Origin: Sphingobium sp. | GTDB lineage: Bacteria > Pseudomonadota > Alphaproteobacteria > Sphingomonadales > Sphingomonadaceae | Length of the DNA stretch: 38,444 nucleotides | NCBI GenBank assembly: GCA_017984895.1 | Contig: JAGNYO010000021.1 | Coordinates: forward strand, 1-38,444 | Direction of reading: 5' to 3' | Part shown: piece after piece, positions 5,405-14,345 of the stretch | Position numbering within the stretch: the stretch's first letter is position 1 | How the letters are laid out: each line of letters begins with the position of its first letter | Notes under the pieces: model-generated | Told to the model about the DNA's origin: nothing | What the model saw: the letters and a program-made list of their open reading frames with translations, nothing else | The model's database searches: none | Made by a program: the position numbers and the translations under genes

Positions 5405-7822
5405 ATGAAGCGCTCAGGCTCCATTTTCGCGCTGCCACTGGCGGCGATCGCAATTCTTCAGGCTGGTGCCGCATTTGCCGCTCCCGCCGATGCCGCCTCA
5501 GACGCTGCCGCTGCGGATGCTGCGGCCGATGCGCCAGACCGGGATACGACCGGCCTCGTCGACATCGTCGTCACCGCCACCAAGCGCGAGACGAGCTTGC
5601 AGAAAACCCCGATCGCCATTGCGGTGATGGGTGAGGAGGACATCAAGAAGCGCCACGTGCAGAGCCTGCTCGATCTGGCTGACGGCGGTGTGCCATCGCT
5701 GCGTGTTGCCACTTACGAGTCGCGCCAGTCCGCCCTCACCATCGGTATTCGCGGCATTGTGCCGGGCGATGCCAACCAGCCCGCGCGCGAGCAGGGCGTC
5801 GGTGTCTATCTCGATGGCGTATACCTTGGCCGCCAGCATGGCCTCAACGCCGCGCTGTTCGACATTGAGCGCATCGAGGTGCTGAAAGGCCCGCAGGGCA
5901 CATTGTTCGGACGCAACACCGAGGGCGGCGCGCTCAACATCGTCTCGAAGGCGCCGAGCGGCGAGTTCGAGGGCCGGGCGACTGCGGGCGCGGGCAACTA
6001 TGGTTCGTATAATGGCGCGTTGCACCTCGACCTGCCGGCATTTGCCAATATCTCGGTTAAGCTCGATGGCGTGATCGACCACCAGGACGCCACCACGAAC
6101 AACCCGCTTGAGGGCCAGTTGGGCTGGAATTATCACCACCGGATCGGTGGCCGCGTTTCGGCGCGCTGGGAGCCAACGAGCAATTTCACGGCTGATATCT
6201 CGTTCGACAAAAGCCAGGACGAAAACACGCCATTCTATAGCCAGCTCATCAACTTCAATCCCAATGGCTATGGCGTATTCACGCAGTCGGAATTGGCCAG
6301 CCTCGTGAATGCCAGCGGCGGCATCATCAGTTCCACCACTTTCAACTCATTCCAGAAGGTCGCGCCCCTCGCTCCTGCGGTGGTCGTCTCGGGCAAACGG
6401 ATGACTGTGGCGGATATCGCCGTGCCGCAGCAGGCCAGCGTGGACAAGGCGATGGGTTTCTCGGCGGTGCTCAAATGGCAGCCCTCGGACAATGTCGAAC
6501 TGCGCTCCATTACCGCGTGGCGCACCGTCGATGCGGAGCAATGGGATAACTCGGGCGGTGCGCACCGCAATCCGTTCCTGCCAAACGCGCCCTTCAGCCG
6601 CTACAGCCTGTCGTTTCTGGACCAGGACCAGTTCAGCCAGGAGCTGCAAATCGTCGGCAGGATAGGGCGCCTCGATTATGTGGCGGGCCTGTATTACTAC
6701 AATGAAAGCGCCGGTGAAATTGCCGCTACGCCGTCCACTAACAAGTGGAACGCGACCGGCACGGCCTACACCATATTGGATGCCCTGACATGGCAGCCCG
6801 CCAACCTGAGCATCGCCCGCGCCACGCGCGCCGACTCCAAGAGCTACGCCGCCTTCGGCCAGCTCACTTATGGTATAACCGATGCGATCCGCATCACGGC
6901 GGGCGGCCGCTTCACACGCGACGAAAAAAGCGGCAATCTCTACAAGGTCAACAACGTGGCCACGAACTTCCCGTTTGTGTTCAAGGGCGACCGGGTCGAT
7001 CCGCTGATCATCGCGGCGTGGGATGCCGCGCAAGGCGTGAACCTGTATGCCAAATACGCGACAGGCTATCGTGCGGGCGGCGCCAGCTCCCGTTCGCTGA
7101 CCTTCCGCTCGTTCGGCCCGGAAAAAGCGTATTCCTATGAAATCGGCGCCAAGACCGAATTCCTGGATCGCAAGGTGCGCCTGAACGTCGCTGCCTATAT
7201 CATGGACCGCAAGGACACGCAGTTCGACTTCGACTTTTACGTTCCCTCGGGTTCGACCTTCCGCCACAATCTCGAAACGATCAATGCCGGCACCACGAAA
7301 ATCCGCGGCCTCGAAACCGACCTGACAGTGCGGCCGATCGAGGGGCTTACGGCGAATCTGAGCTATGCCTATACGCATGTGAAAGCGCCCTCCGCGCCCA
7401 ACCCCCTGCTGCCAGGCAACCCGATCCAGCCTCTGTTCGTTGTCTATACTCCGAAGCACGCGGCATCTGGCGGAATTGATTATGCCATGCCAGTTGGCGG
7501 TGGCGACACGGCGGTCAAGCTGCACATCGACGGGAATTATGCCAGCGCGGCCTATACGTTCGACAACGAAGCGGTGAAGGCCGAGAAGAGCTTCATCGTC
7601 AATGCCCGCCTCTCGCTCGCGGATATCAAGATGGGCGGTAATGGTCAGAAGCTGACTGTTTCGGTTTGGGCGCGCAACCTGTTAGACGAGGAGCACATCT
7701 ATCGCCGCTCCAACGCCAACAGCACCCCGCAGGATGGCGTTGATTACCGCACCGTGATTGGCGATTATGCCAACTTCAATGCGCCCCGCACCTGGGGCAT
7801 AGAGGGAACGGTTTCCTTCTGA
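5405..7822 (+). CDS. TonB-dependent receptor
   Basis: An 805-residue outer-membrane receptor. A signal peptide ends around AGAAFA, followed by an unusual Ala/Asp-rich linker of about 25 residues and a TonB-box-like IVVTATKRE. The plug domain contains VGVYLDGVYLGRQHG and IERIEVLKGPQGTLFGRNTEGGALNIVSKAP. The beta barrel fills the rest, with SYEIGAKTEFLDRKVRLNVAAY and a C-terminal WGIEGTVSF ending in the aromatic residue used for barrel assembly. The plug wording resembles the large group of sphingomonad receptors for plant or aromatic compounds and siderophores. The substrate cannot be told from sequence. AAGGGA precedes the ATG by 8 nt, and a terminator follows at 7847. Confidence 0.92.
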   Translation: MKRSGSIFALPLAAIAILQAGAAFAAPADAASDAAAADAAADAPDRDTTGLVDIVVTATKRETSLQKTPIAIAVMGEEDIKKRHVQSLLDLADGGVPSLRVATYESRQSALTIGIRGIVPGDANQPAREQGVGVYLDGVYLGRQHGLNAALFDIERIEVLKGPQGTLFGRNTEGGALNIVSKAPSGEFEGRATAGAGNYGSYNGALHLDLPAFANISVKLDGVIDHQDATTNNPLEGQLGWNYHHRIGGRVSARWEPTSNFTADISFDKSQDENTPFYSQLINFNPNGYGVFTQSELASLVNASGGIISSTTFNSFQKVAPLAPAVVVSGKRMTVADIAVPQQASVDKAMGFSAVLKWQPSDNVELRSITAWRTVDAEQWDNSGGAHRNPFLPNAPFSRYSLSFLDQDQFSQELQIVGRIGRLDYVAGLYYYNESAGEIAATPSTNKWNATGTAYTILDALTWQPANLSIARATRADSKSYAAFGQLTYGITDAIRITAGGRFTRDEKSGNLYKVNNVATNFPFVFKGDRVDPLIIAAWDAAQGVNLYAKYATGYRAGGASSRSLTFRSFGPEKAYSYEIGAKTEFLDRKVRLNVAAYIMDRKDTQFDFDFYVPSGSTFRHNLETINAGTTKIRGLETDLTVRPIEGLTANLSYAYTHVKAPSAPNPLLPGNPIQPLFVVYTPKHAASGGIDYAMPVGGGDTAVKLHIDGNYASAAYTFDNEAVKAEKSFIVNARLSLADIKMGGNGQKLTVSVWARNLLDEEHIYRRSNANSTPQDGVDYRTVIGDYANFNAPRTWGIEGTVSF

Positions 7823-7846
7823 TCTGATATATACTGACGCATATCT

Positions 7847-7878
7847 GGCCGGGGGAGCGATCCTCCGGCCTCTTTTTT
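7847..7878 (+). terminator. Rho-independent terminator of the TonB receptor gene
   Basis: A stem GGCCGGGGGA / TCCTCCGGCC (one bulge or mismatch) around GCGA is followed by TCTTTTTT. It lies 25 nt after the receptor stop codon. Confidence 0.85.
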
Positions 7879-7921
7879 GTGGGCTTGCCTTTGGCGCATT
7901 GCCGGTTATTAAACCGCTTGC

Positions 7922-8092
7922 GACAGGTTCCCGGAGACGGGATGAAATGGGAAGTCAGAAGCGGAGTATTCCGTAAGCTGGCGCTGCCCCCGCAACTGTG
8001 ACCGGCGAGCCGCCGCCTCAATATGCCACTGGGCCACAAGCCTGGGAAGGCGAGGCGGATGGTGATGACCCGGAAGCCAGGAGACCTGCCTG
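7922..8092 (+). promoter_or_regulatory. Cobalamin (AdoCbl-type) riboswitch
   Basis: All conserved blocks of the cobalamin riboswitch appear in order: CAGGTTCCCGG (7924), GAAATGGGAAG (about 7944), GCTGCCCCCGCAACTGTGA (7983), the GCCACTGGGCCACAAGCCTGGGAAGGCG region, GGTGATGACCCGGAAG, and the B12 box GCCAGGAGACCTGCC (8076-8090). CAGGT at 7924-7928 pairs with ACCTG at 8084-8088 to close the aptamer. Binding of the coenzyme is expected to shut off btuB translation or transcription. Between the aptamer and the start codon, a hairpin TGACGG/CCGTCA (8151-8156 and 8169-8174) lies just before the ribosome-binding site and may be part of the expression platform. Confidence 0.95.
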
Positions 8093-8190
8093 ACGCGGTC
8101 GTTCTTCAACCGGGCGGGGTGTATCGGATGAACGGGGGATTTTCCTCGCGTGACGGCGTGTGTGTCAACCGTCATGCCAGGGAGAATCCT

Positions 8191-10092
8191 GTGACAATTC
8201 AAAAATATGCCAGTCTCTTGATTGCAATCGCACCCGTTGCGCCCGCGCTGGCCGAGGAGGGCGGCGAGCAGATCGTCGTCACCGCGACCCGTGTGGAAAC
8301 GCCGGTGAGCAAGGTCGGCCTCTCGGTCAGCGTCCTCACCGCGGACGACATCGCCCGGCTTCAGGCACCGGGCCTGACCGAACTGTTGCGCAGCGTGCCG
8401 GGCCTCAGCACAACGCGCAGCGGCGGCATCGGCACGCTGTCCAGCGTATTCGTGCGCGGGGCGTCATCCGATCACACTGTCGCGCTGATCGACGGCGTGA
8501 AGATCAACGATCCGTCGTCAACGGCCGGCGGGTTTGACTTCGGGAGGCTCATGACCGGCGCGATCGAGCGGATCGAGGTCGTGCGCGGGCCGCAATCCGT
8601 ACTGTGGGGCAGCCAGGCCATCGGCGGCGTCGTCAACATCCTTACCCGCAGCGCGAAGGACGGCAAGCCATCGGCCCGGTTGCAGGGCGAATATGGCTCC
8701 CATGATGCGATAGATCTGAACGCCCATGCGTCGGTGAAGGCCGGGCCATTATCCCTGAGCGGCGGGGCGAGCTTTCTGCGCTCTGACGGCATCTCGGCGT
8801 TCAGCGCGGCGCGCGGCGGCGGCGAGAAGGACGGCAGCCGACAATATGGCGCCAACCTCAACCTGGGCGTCGCGTTTACAGATGCGCTTTCGCTCGATCT
8901 GCGTGGTTGGTATGCGCAGAGCCGGACAGAGATAGATGGCTATGCACCGCCGGCCTATAGTTTCGGCGATACCGCAAATTATAATCGCACCCGTGAGGCG
9001 ATCGGCTATGCCGGGTTGAACTGGAGCGGGCTGGGGGGGCGCTGGCACAACCGCATCGGCTATGCGATTACAGAGGTGTTGCGCGATGAGTATGACCCCG
9101 CAGCAACCCCCCGCCATCAGGGTGATTCGCTGGGCCGCAACCAACGGATCGAGGCGCAATCGAGTTTTGCGATTGCCGCTGGGTGGAGCATCGTCGGCGG
9201 GGCGGAGCGGGAATGGTCCCGCTTCCGCCAGGCCAGCGACTATGGCTTTGGCGCCAGCACAGACAAGGGCCGCGCCACCCTCACCAGCCTCTACGGCCAG
9301 TTGACCGCTACGCCGCTTGTGGGCCTCACCGTGAATGCGGGGGCGCGCCATGATCGTCATACAGATTTTGGCGGCCATACCAGCTTTGCCGCCAACGCAG
9401 CCTATACGCCCAATGGGGGCCAGACGGTGCTGCGCGCCAGCTATGGCGAGGGCTTCAAGGCACCCTCGCTCTATCAACTCCACAGCACCTATGGAAATCT
9501 GGCTCTGAAGCCCGAAAGCGCCAAGAGCTGGGAAGTCGGGCTGGCGCAAAAGTTGCTGGATGGGCGTATGCAGATCGGCGTCACCGGGTTTCGGCGCACA
9601 ACACGCAATCTCATCAATTTAGTGTCGTGCTTCGGCAATAGCGCGCCGCTCTGCACCGGGTTCTATTATGACAATGTCGGCGTTACCTTCGCCAAGGGCA
9701 TCGAGGCGGAGGTAAAGTTGCGCCCGGTTGACGCGCTGGCGTTCGACTTCAGCTACAGCCATGTGCAGGCGCAGGATCGCGCAACCGGGCAAGACCTGCT
9801 GCGCCGCCCGCGGACACGGGCCTATGCGGGGATGGATTATACATGGCCCTGCGGATTGAACACAGGCGCCAGCGTCAGCCTTCAGGGGGAAAGCGCGGAT
9901 GTCGACGATTTTGGGGCAAGAGTGCAAAATGACGGCTATGCCCTCGCTGACCTTCGCCTCAGTTACCCTCTGGGCGCCCATGCCGAGCTTTATGGCCGGA
10001 TCGAGAACCTGTTCGATACGCACTATGAGACGGTCTATTCATACGGCCAACCAGGCCGGACCGCCACAGCGGGCATCAGGCTGAAACTCTGA
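8191..10092 (+). CDS. btuB: TonB-dependent vitamin B12 receptor BtuB
   Basis: A 633-residue outer-membrane cobalamin transporter. The signal peptide ends at PALA, and the TonB box EQIVVTATRVETP follows at once. The plug has FVRGASSDHTVALIDGVKINDPS and IERIEVVRGPQSVLWGSQAIGGVVNI, both typical of BtuB. The barrel ends in GQPGRTATAGIRLKL with RIENLFDTHYETVYSYGQPGR, the usual BtuB C-terminal block. The start is GTG at 8191 with AGGGAGA 5 nt upstream; earlier in-frame ATGs lie inside the riboswitch and would remove the signal peptide from the N-terminus. The gene is first in the riboswitch-controlled operon and its TGA overlaps the btuF ATG by one base. Confidence 0.95.
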   Translation: MTIQKYASLLIAIAPVAPALAEEGGEQIVVTATRVETPVSKVGLSVSVLTADDIARLQAPGLTELLRSVPGLSTTRSGGIGTLSSVFVRGASSDHTVALIDGVKINDPSSTAGGFDFGRLMTGAIERIEVVRGPQSVLWGSQAIGGVVNILTRSAKDGKPSARLQGEYGSHDAIDLNAHASVKAGPLSLSGGASFLRSDGISAFSAARGGGEKDGSRQYGANLNLGVAFTDALSLDLRGWYAQSRTEIDGYAPPAYSFGDTANYNRTREAIGYAGLNWSGLGGRWHNRIGYAITEVLRDEYDPAATPRHQGDSLGRNQRIEAQSSFAIAAGWSIVGGAEREWSRFRQASDYGFGASTDKGRATLTSLYGQLTATPLVGLTVNAGARHDRHTDFGGHTSFAANAAYTPNGGQTVLRASYGEGFKAPSLYQLHSTYGNLALKPESAKSWEVGLAQKLLDGRMQIGVTGFRRTTRNLINLVSCFGNSAPLCTGFYYDNVGVTFAKGIEAEVKLRPVDALAFDFSYSHVQAQDRATGQDLLRRPRTRAYAGMDYTWPCGLNTGASVSLQGESADVDDFGARVQNDGYALADLRLSYPLGAHAELYGRIENLFDTHYETVYSYGQPGRTATAGIRLKL

Positions 10093-11024
10093 TGACACGG
10101 CGGGCAACAGCAAAGGCAGGGCGGGCGATGGCTGTGGCCGCGCTGACCGCCCTCGTGCTGTTGCCCGGATGTTCCAAGCCTTCAGCTACACCCACGAGAG
10201 AGCAGCGGGACGCGCCCAGCCACAGCGTTATACCCCGGCGCATCGTTTCCATGAACCCCTGTGTGGATGCGATCCTGCGCGAAGTGGCGGACCCAGCCCA
10301 GATTGCGGCGATCAGCCATTATTCGCATGATCCGCGCGCCAGTTCGGTGCCTGCCGATTGGGCGCAACGCTATGCGGCGGTGGGGGATACCGCCGAGGAT
10401 GTGCTTTCCGCCCGGCCCGATCTGGTGATCGCCGGGCCGCATATCGCGCCCGATACACTGAGTGCGCTGCAACGGATGGGTGTGCCCGTGCTCAGCACCC
10501 GTGTGCCAGCAACCGTTGCGGAGAGCGCGGCGCAGATCGCGGAAATTGCTGCGCGCATCGGCCAACTCGACAAGGGCAGGGCACTGACGCACCGCATAAC
10601 GCACGCGCTCGCACAGGCGCGGGGCGCACCATCCGCATATGCAGGTTCCGGCCCGTATGCGCTGATCTGGCAGGACAGCGGGCTTGTGCCTGGCCCCGGC
10701 ACACTGGTGGATGATCTGCTGCGCGAGGCCGGTTTTCGCAGCGCCAGCGCGCAGATGGGGCTGACGCAATGGAATATGGTTTCCACCGAGCAGATTTTGC
10801 TCAGTCCGCCTGATATCGTCATGACGGGCGCTGCCGGCATGGCGACAGGCACAGGCGGCAGCAACGCCATGCTGGCCAACCGGGTGCTGCACAAGGCCCG
10901 CGCGCGCATCATGACGGCAGTGTTTCCGTCCCGCCTCCTGCATTGCGGCGGGCCAACGATCATCGAGGCGAGTGCCCGCCTTGCCGACATCCGCGCGCAA
11001 TGGCAGCGCAGGCAGGGCGCATGA
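10092..11024 (+). CDS. btuF: Cobalamin ABC transporter substrate-binding protein BtuF
   Basis: A 310-residue periplasmic binding protein that passes vitamin B12 from BtuB to the inner-membrane transporter. It starts with a lipoprotein-like signal (VAALTALVLLPGC), suggesting it is lipid-anchored, unlike E. coli BtuF. The class III binding-protein fold shows in PRRIVSMNPCVDAILREVADPAQIAAIS, the ARPDLVIAGPHIAPDTLSALQRMGVPV segment, the long connecting helix and the C-terminal SRLLHCGGPTIIEASARLADI. It overlaps btuB by one base and btuC by four. Iron-siderophore binding proteins share the fold; the riboswitch and btuB make B12 the likely ligand. Confidence 0.88.
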   Translation: MTRRATAKAGRAMAVAALTALVLLPGCSKPSATPTREQRDAPSHSVIPRRIVSMNPCVDAILREVADPAQIAAISHYSHDPRASSVPADWAQRYAAVGDTAEDVLSARPDLVIAGPHIAPDTLSALQRMGVPVLSTRVPATVAESAAQIAEIAARIGQLDKGRALTHRITHALAQARGAPSAYAGSGPYALIWQDSGLVPGPGTLVDDLLREAGFRSASAQMGLTQWNMVSTEQILLSPPDIVMTGAAGMATGTGGSNAMLANRVLHKARARIMTAVFPSRLLHCGGPTIIEASARLADIRAQWQRRQGA

Positions 11025-11983
11025 AGCGGCTCAACCTCTTTCTGGCGGCAGCGCTGGTCACCGTCATGCTGCTCTCGTTGCTGGCGGGGAGGCACTGGAT
11101 TGCGCCGGGCGAATGGCTGGCAGGCGACCTGCGCTCCCTCATCATCACGGAGCTGCGCCTGCCGCGCATCTGCCTGGGGGTGTTGGTGGGGGCGGGGCTT
11201 GGCATGTCTGGCGCGGCGATGCAGGGCTATCTGCGCAATCCGCTGGCGGACCCCGGCCTTTTCGGCATCTCGGCCTGCGCTGCGCTGGGTGCGGTGACGA
11301 GCATTTTCTTCGGATTGGCGCGGGTGCCGATGGCGCTGCCGTCGTGCGCACTGATCGGGGCGGGCGTCGGTGCGGGGGTGCTGATGCTGCTCGCCGGACG
11401 ATCGGGCAGCCTGATCCTGTTCACGCTGGCGGGCGTGATGCTCTCCAGCCTTGCGGGGGCACTGACGGCGCTGGTGATAAACCTCGCGCCCACGCCCTTT
11501 GCCAGTGCCGAGATCATCACCTGGCTGATGGGCGCGCTGACGGATCGCGGCTGGGCGGACGTTGGCATAGCGCTGATCTTGCTGATACCAGGCATGGCGT
11601 TGCTGATGCGCGCGGCCGCATCGCTGGATATGCTGAGCTTGGGTGATGTCGTTGCGCGGTCCATGGGGGTGAATATGGCGTGCCTGCAACGACTGCTGGT
11701 CGTGGGGCTGGCCCTGTGCGTGGGTGGAACGGTGGCGGTGGCGGGCGTCATCGGCTTCGTCGGGCTGATGGTGCCGCACCTGATGCGCCCGCTGGTGGGC
11801 CATCGCCCCTCGGCACTGCTTGCGCCCTCGGCCTTGGCGGGCGCGCTGCTGGTGGTGGTGGCGGATACGGCGGTGCGCGTGGCACCGGTAGTGAGCGAGA
11901 TCCGCCTCGGCGTCATGATGTCGGTGCTTGGCGGGCCTTTCTTCCTCATGCTGCTGATGAAGCTGCGGCGGGAGATAGCGTGA
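11021..11983 (+). CDS. btuC: Cobalamin ABC transporter permease BtuC (FecCD family)
   Basis: A 320-residue inner-membrane permease with about ten hydrophobic segments. Family marks are LRLPRICLGVLVGAGLGMSGAAMQGYLRNPLADPGLFGISACAALGAV, the GVIGFVGLMVPHLMRPLVGHRPSALLAPSALAGALLVVVAD coupling region and the C-terminal EIRLGVMMSVLGGPFFLMLL. The start at 11021 lies in an ATGA overlap with the btuF stop; a longer upstream frame is antisense-like. The next gene, btuD, overlaps its stop by one base, so the four btu genes are translationally coupled. Confidence 0.93.
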   Translation: MKRLNLFLAAALVTVMLLSLLAGRHWIAPGEWLAGDLRSLIITELRLPRICLGVLVGAGLGMSGAAMQGYLRNPLADPGLFGISACAALGAVTSIFFGLARVPMALPSCALIGAGVGAGVLMLLAGRSGSLILFTLAGVMLSSLAGALTALVINLAPTPFASAEIITWLMGALTDRGWADVGIALILLIPGMALLMRAAASLDMLSLGDVVARSMGVNMACLQRLLVVGLALCVGGTVAVAGVIGFVGLMVPHLMRPLVGHRPSALLAPSALAGALLVVVADTAVRVAPVVSEIRLGVMMSVLGGPFFLMLLMKLRREIA

Positions 11984-12750
11984 TGAGCGGCGATGATATG
12001 CGCTTTTCCGACCTGCGCCTCGCCAAGGGCGGCCGTTCCATTCTGCGCGGGGTTAGCGGGCAGCTCAAGCGGGGTGCGGTCACAGCGATCCTCGGCCCCA
12101 ATGGCGCGGGCAAGAGCAGCCTGCTGCAATGCCTTGCGGGGATCGATCAGCCCCTTAGCGGCAGGGTCATGCTCAATGACGTGCCTCTGGCGGCACTAGG
12201 CGTGCAGGAGCGGGCGCGGCGCATCGGTTTTCTGCCGCAAAAGGGCGAGGTTCACTGGAATCTCAACGTGCGGATGCTGGCGAGTCTTGGCCGGATGAGC
12301 CACATCGGGCGCGGCAGCGTGTCAGCCATGGATGAGGCGGCCGTGACTGGGGCGCTTCACGCAAGCGATGTGGCGCATCTCGCAGAGCGTGCTGTGCTGA
12401 CCCTCTCTGGCGGGGAATTGGCGCGGGTGCTGCTCGCGCGGGTGTTGGCGGGTCAACCCGAATGGCTGCTCGCCGACGAACCGCTGGAGAGCCTCGATCC
12501 TGCCCATCAGCTTGCCATGCTTGGGCAGTTCACCCAAGTGGCGGAGGGTGGGGCAGGGGTGGTCGTCGTGCTGCATGACATCAATCACGCCGCGCGAATC
12601 GCCGATCATGTGCTTGTGATGAAGGATGGCACGATTCTGGCCGATGGCCCGACAGCCGAGGTGCTGACGCCCGATCTTCTCGAAGCCGCTTTTGCCGTGC
12701 GGTTCAGGCTGATAAACGATGGCGTGCGGCAGGTGTTCGTGGCGGAATAG
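11983..12750 (+). CDS. btuD: Cobalamin ABC transporter ATPase BtuD
   Basis: A 255-residue ABC ATPase that powers B12 import with BtuC and BtuF. Walker A is GPNGAGKSS, the Q-loop region is IGFLPQKGEVHWN, the signature is LSGGELARVLLARVL, Walker B is WLLADEP, and the switch histidine lies in VVVLHDINHAAR. All catalytic elements are intact. It starts in a TGATG overlap with btuC; an alternative ATG 15 nt later (MRFSDLRL) is possible. It ends the operon and converges with cpdR, only 9 nt away. Confidence 0.93.
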   Translation: MSGDDMRFSDLRLAKGGRSILRGVSGQLKRGAVTAILGPNGAGKSSLLQCLAGIDQPLSGRVMLNDVPLAALGVQERARRIGFLPQKGEVHWNLNVRMLASLGRMSHIGRGSVSAMDEAAVTGALHASDVAHLAERAVLTLSGGELARVLLARVLAGQPEWLLADEPLESLDPAHQLAMLGQFTQVAEGGAGVVVVLHDINHAARIADHVLVMKDGTILADGPTAEVLTPDLLEAAFAVRFRLINDGVRQVFVAE

Positions 12751-12759
12751 AGGGCGGCT

Positions 12760-13134
12760 TTATAGTCCGCTTGCGCTGCTGAGGCCGAACATGCGGTCTA
12801 CCTCCAGCACGAGATCGCGCAGATGGAACGGCTTGGAGAGCACCTTGGCCTGGGGCATGGCCTTGCCTGCCTTCAGGGTCACCGCCGCAAAGCCGGTGAT
12901 GAACATCACGCGCATATCGGGCGCGACCTTGGCGGCGTGCTGGGCCAGTTCTATGCCGTCCATCTCCGGCATCACGATGTCGGTCAGCAGCAGGTCGAAC
13001 GTCTCTGTTTCGAGCAGAGGCAGCGCCTCGGTCCCCCGGTCGACCGACTGCACGGCATAGCCGGAACGCTCCAGCGCCCGCGCGAGATATTGCCGCATCG
13101 CGTCGTCATCTTCGGCCAGCAAGATGCGGATCAT
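12760..13134 (-). CDS. cpdR: Response regulator CpdR
   Basis: A 124-residue stand-alone receiver domain. RILLAEDDDAMRQYLARALERSGYAV carries the acidic pocket, LLLTDIVMPEMDGIELAQHAA the phosphorylated aspartate, and VMFITGFAAVTL and AKVLSKPFHLRDLVLEVDRMFG complete the fold. ITGFAAV and SKPFHLRDLV are specific to CpdR. In Caulobacter, CpdR is phosphorylated through CckA-ChpT and, when unphosphorylated, directs ClpXP to degrade cell-cycle proteins. I start at the ATG giving MIRILLAEDD, as in other CpdR proteins; an ATG 12 nt upstream (13146) is the alternative. It is divergent from the amidohydrolase gene. Confidence 0.92.
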   Translation of the reverse strand: MIRILLAEDDDAMRQYLARALERSGYAVQSVDRGTEALPLLETETFDLLLTDIVMPEMDGIELAQHAAKVAPDMRVMFITGFAAVTLKAGKAMPQAKVLSKPFHLRDLVLEVDRMFGLSSASGL

Positions 13135-13261
13135 CGCCCGTTTCATTCCCTCTTCTGTTGGGCCTGAATGGTGCCGATGGCACAACAGGCTGTCAATGCC
13201 GGCCACTTATGCTTATCTTTTATGGATAAGGGCTTAATTTCAGCCGTGAACGGAGAAAAAA

Positions 13262-14188
13262 TTGCGCATGGCGCATGAGACGGGCGAGAGAATAGACGCG
13301 GAGGCGGGCGGGGAAAGCCCGGCATTCGGCTATTTCGGCCCCGCCGATCCGCAGTGGCCGGTGCTGATCTCTGTGCCGCATGCGGGCCGCCACTATCCCG
13401 ATTCCGTGCTGGCGCGCAGCGCGGTGCCGCTCGCCACGCTCGCCCGGCTGGAGGATCGCCATGCCGACGCGCTGGTGATGGGGCTGGAGGAACAGGGTTA
13501 TGGCATAGTATGCGCGCGGGTGGCGCGCGCGGCCATCGATCTCAACCGCGACCCGCGCGATATAGACCGGCGCATGATTGCGGCGCTTCCGCATGGGCAG
13601 GCGCTGATCGAAACGGCGAAATCGCGCGGGGGTCTGGGCCTTTTCCCCCGGTCCTTGCCGCGCATCGGGGGTCTGTGGCGTGCGCCGATGCCGTGGGCCG
13701 AGGCCCATGCACGCATAGAAGCCATCCATGCACCCTATCACGCCGAGCTGGAACGACGGCTGCGTATGATTCGCGCGGTCCATGGGCAGGCCTTGTTGCT
13801 CGATGTGCATTCCATGCCGCCGCTGGAGCCTGACAGGTTCGCCGGCGCGCTGCGGCCTGATGTCGTGATCGGAGACAGGTTCGGCGCGAGTGCGGCGTCT
13901 CGATTCGCGGAAGTGGCGCGGGAGGTTGTCCTGCGTCATGGGCTGAAGGCGGCGGTGAATCACCCCTATCCCGGCACCTATATCGCGGAGCGCCATGGCA
14001 AGCCGGCTGCGGGGCGCCATGTGGTGCAGATCGAAATATCGCGCGATCTTTATCTTGATGCGGCGCTGCGTGAGCCGGGCGCCGGGCTGAATGCCCTGCG
14101 TGCGATGCTATTGGATCTGGCGGAAAGCCTGAGAGAAGAAATAAACCGCGCCGCGCCGCCAGCCGCCCTGCCGATCGCGGCGGAATAG
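13262..14188 (+). CDS. N-formylglutamate amidohydrolase family protein
   Basis: A 308-residue cytoplasmic enzyme. The family blocks are VLISVPHAGRHYPDSVL, EDRHADALV, ARAAIDLNRDPRDIDRRM, the central PYHAELERRLRMIRAVHGQALLLDVHSMPP and the C-terminal HPYPGTYIAERHGKP...HVVQIEISRDLYLD. The His and Glu residues in PHAG, DVHSM and EISR are the expected metal ligands. Family members hydrolyse N-formyl-L-glutamate, the last step of one histidine degradation route, but many paralogues have other amide substrates. No other hut genes are nearby. The start is TTG at 13262 with GGAG 6 nt upstream, or ATG at 13268. It is divergent from cpdR. Confidence 0.87.
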   Translation: MRMAHETGERIDAEAGGESPAFGYFGPADPQWPVLISVPHAGRHYPDSVLARSAVPLATLARLEDRHADALVMGLEEQGYGIVCARVARAAIDLNRDPRDIDRRMIAALPHGQALIETAKSRGGLGLFPRSLPRIGGLWRAPMPWAEAHARIEAIHAPYHAELERRLRMIRAVHGQALLLDVHSMPPLEPDRFAGALRPDVVIGDRFGASAASRFAEVAREVVLRHGLKAAVNHPYPGTYIAERHGKPAAGRHVVQIEISRDLYLDAALREPGAGLNALRAMLLDLAESLREEINRAAPPAALPIAAE

Positions 14189-14232
14189 CCGCCGGTGGAG
14201 CTGGGTGGCTCCTTGCCCGATCCGCTTCCCAT

Positions 14233-14263
14233 AAAAAACCACCCTATGCACTGCATAGGGTGG
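14233..14263 (-). terminator. Rho-independent terminator of the putative small RNA
   Basis: On the minus strand CCACCCTAT pairs with ATAGGGTGG (14263-14255 and 14247-14239) around a short loop and is followed by six T residues (14238-14233). The arms continue as TGCA, so the inverted repeat is nearly perfect over 12 bp. Confidence 0.85.
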
Positions 14264-14340
14264 CCAGGTTCAGGGAGGAGACGCCTTCACAAGGTGAAGG
14301 CATCCATGCAGTGCCCGAAAGGGGAACAGGCGCCTGCACT
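14233..14340 (-). ncRNA. Putative small RNA with own promoter and terminator
   Basis: Read on the minus strand, this stretch of about 108 nt between sapC and the amidohydrolase gene looks like a free-standing small RNA. A promoter lies just upstream (14346-14374). The predicted RNA has a 5' stem (AGTGC/GCACT at 14336-14340 and 14310-14314). A perfect 8-bp hairpin GCCTTCAC/GTGAAGGC follows (14294-14301 and 14283-14290). Next comes a single-stranded CUCCUCCC (14280-14273), complementary to a ribosome-binding site, and then a terminator with a U tract. CUCCUCCC motifs are known in alphaproteobacterial regulatory RNAs. Membership of a named family, for example the suhB group, is possible but not established. 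Confidence 0.65.
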
Positions 14341-14345
14341 TCAAC

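Noticed and set aside
10370-12129. Very long minus-strand open frames over the btu genes
   Set aside because: Antisense shadow frames rich in Arg/His/Ala; the plus-strand genes have complete transporter motifs and overlapping starts and stops.
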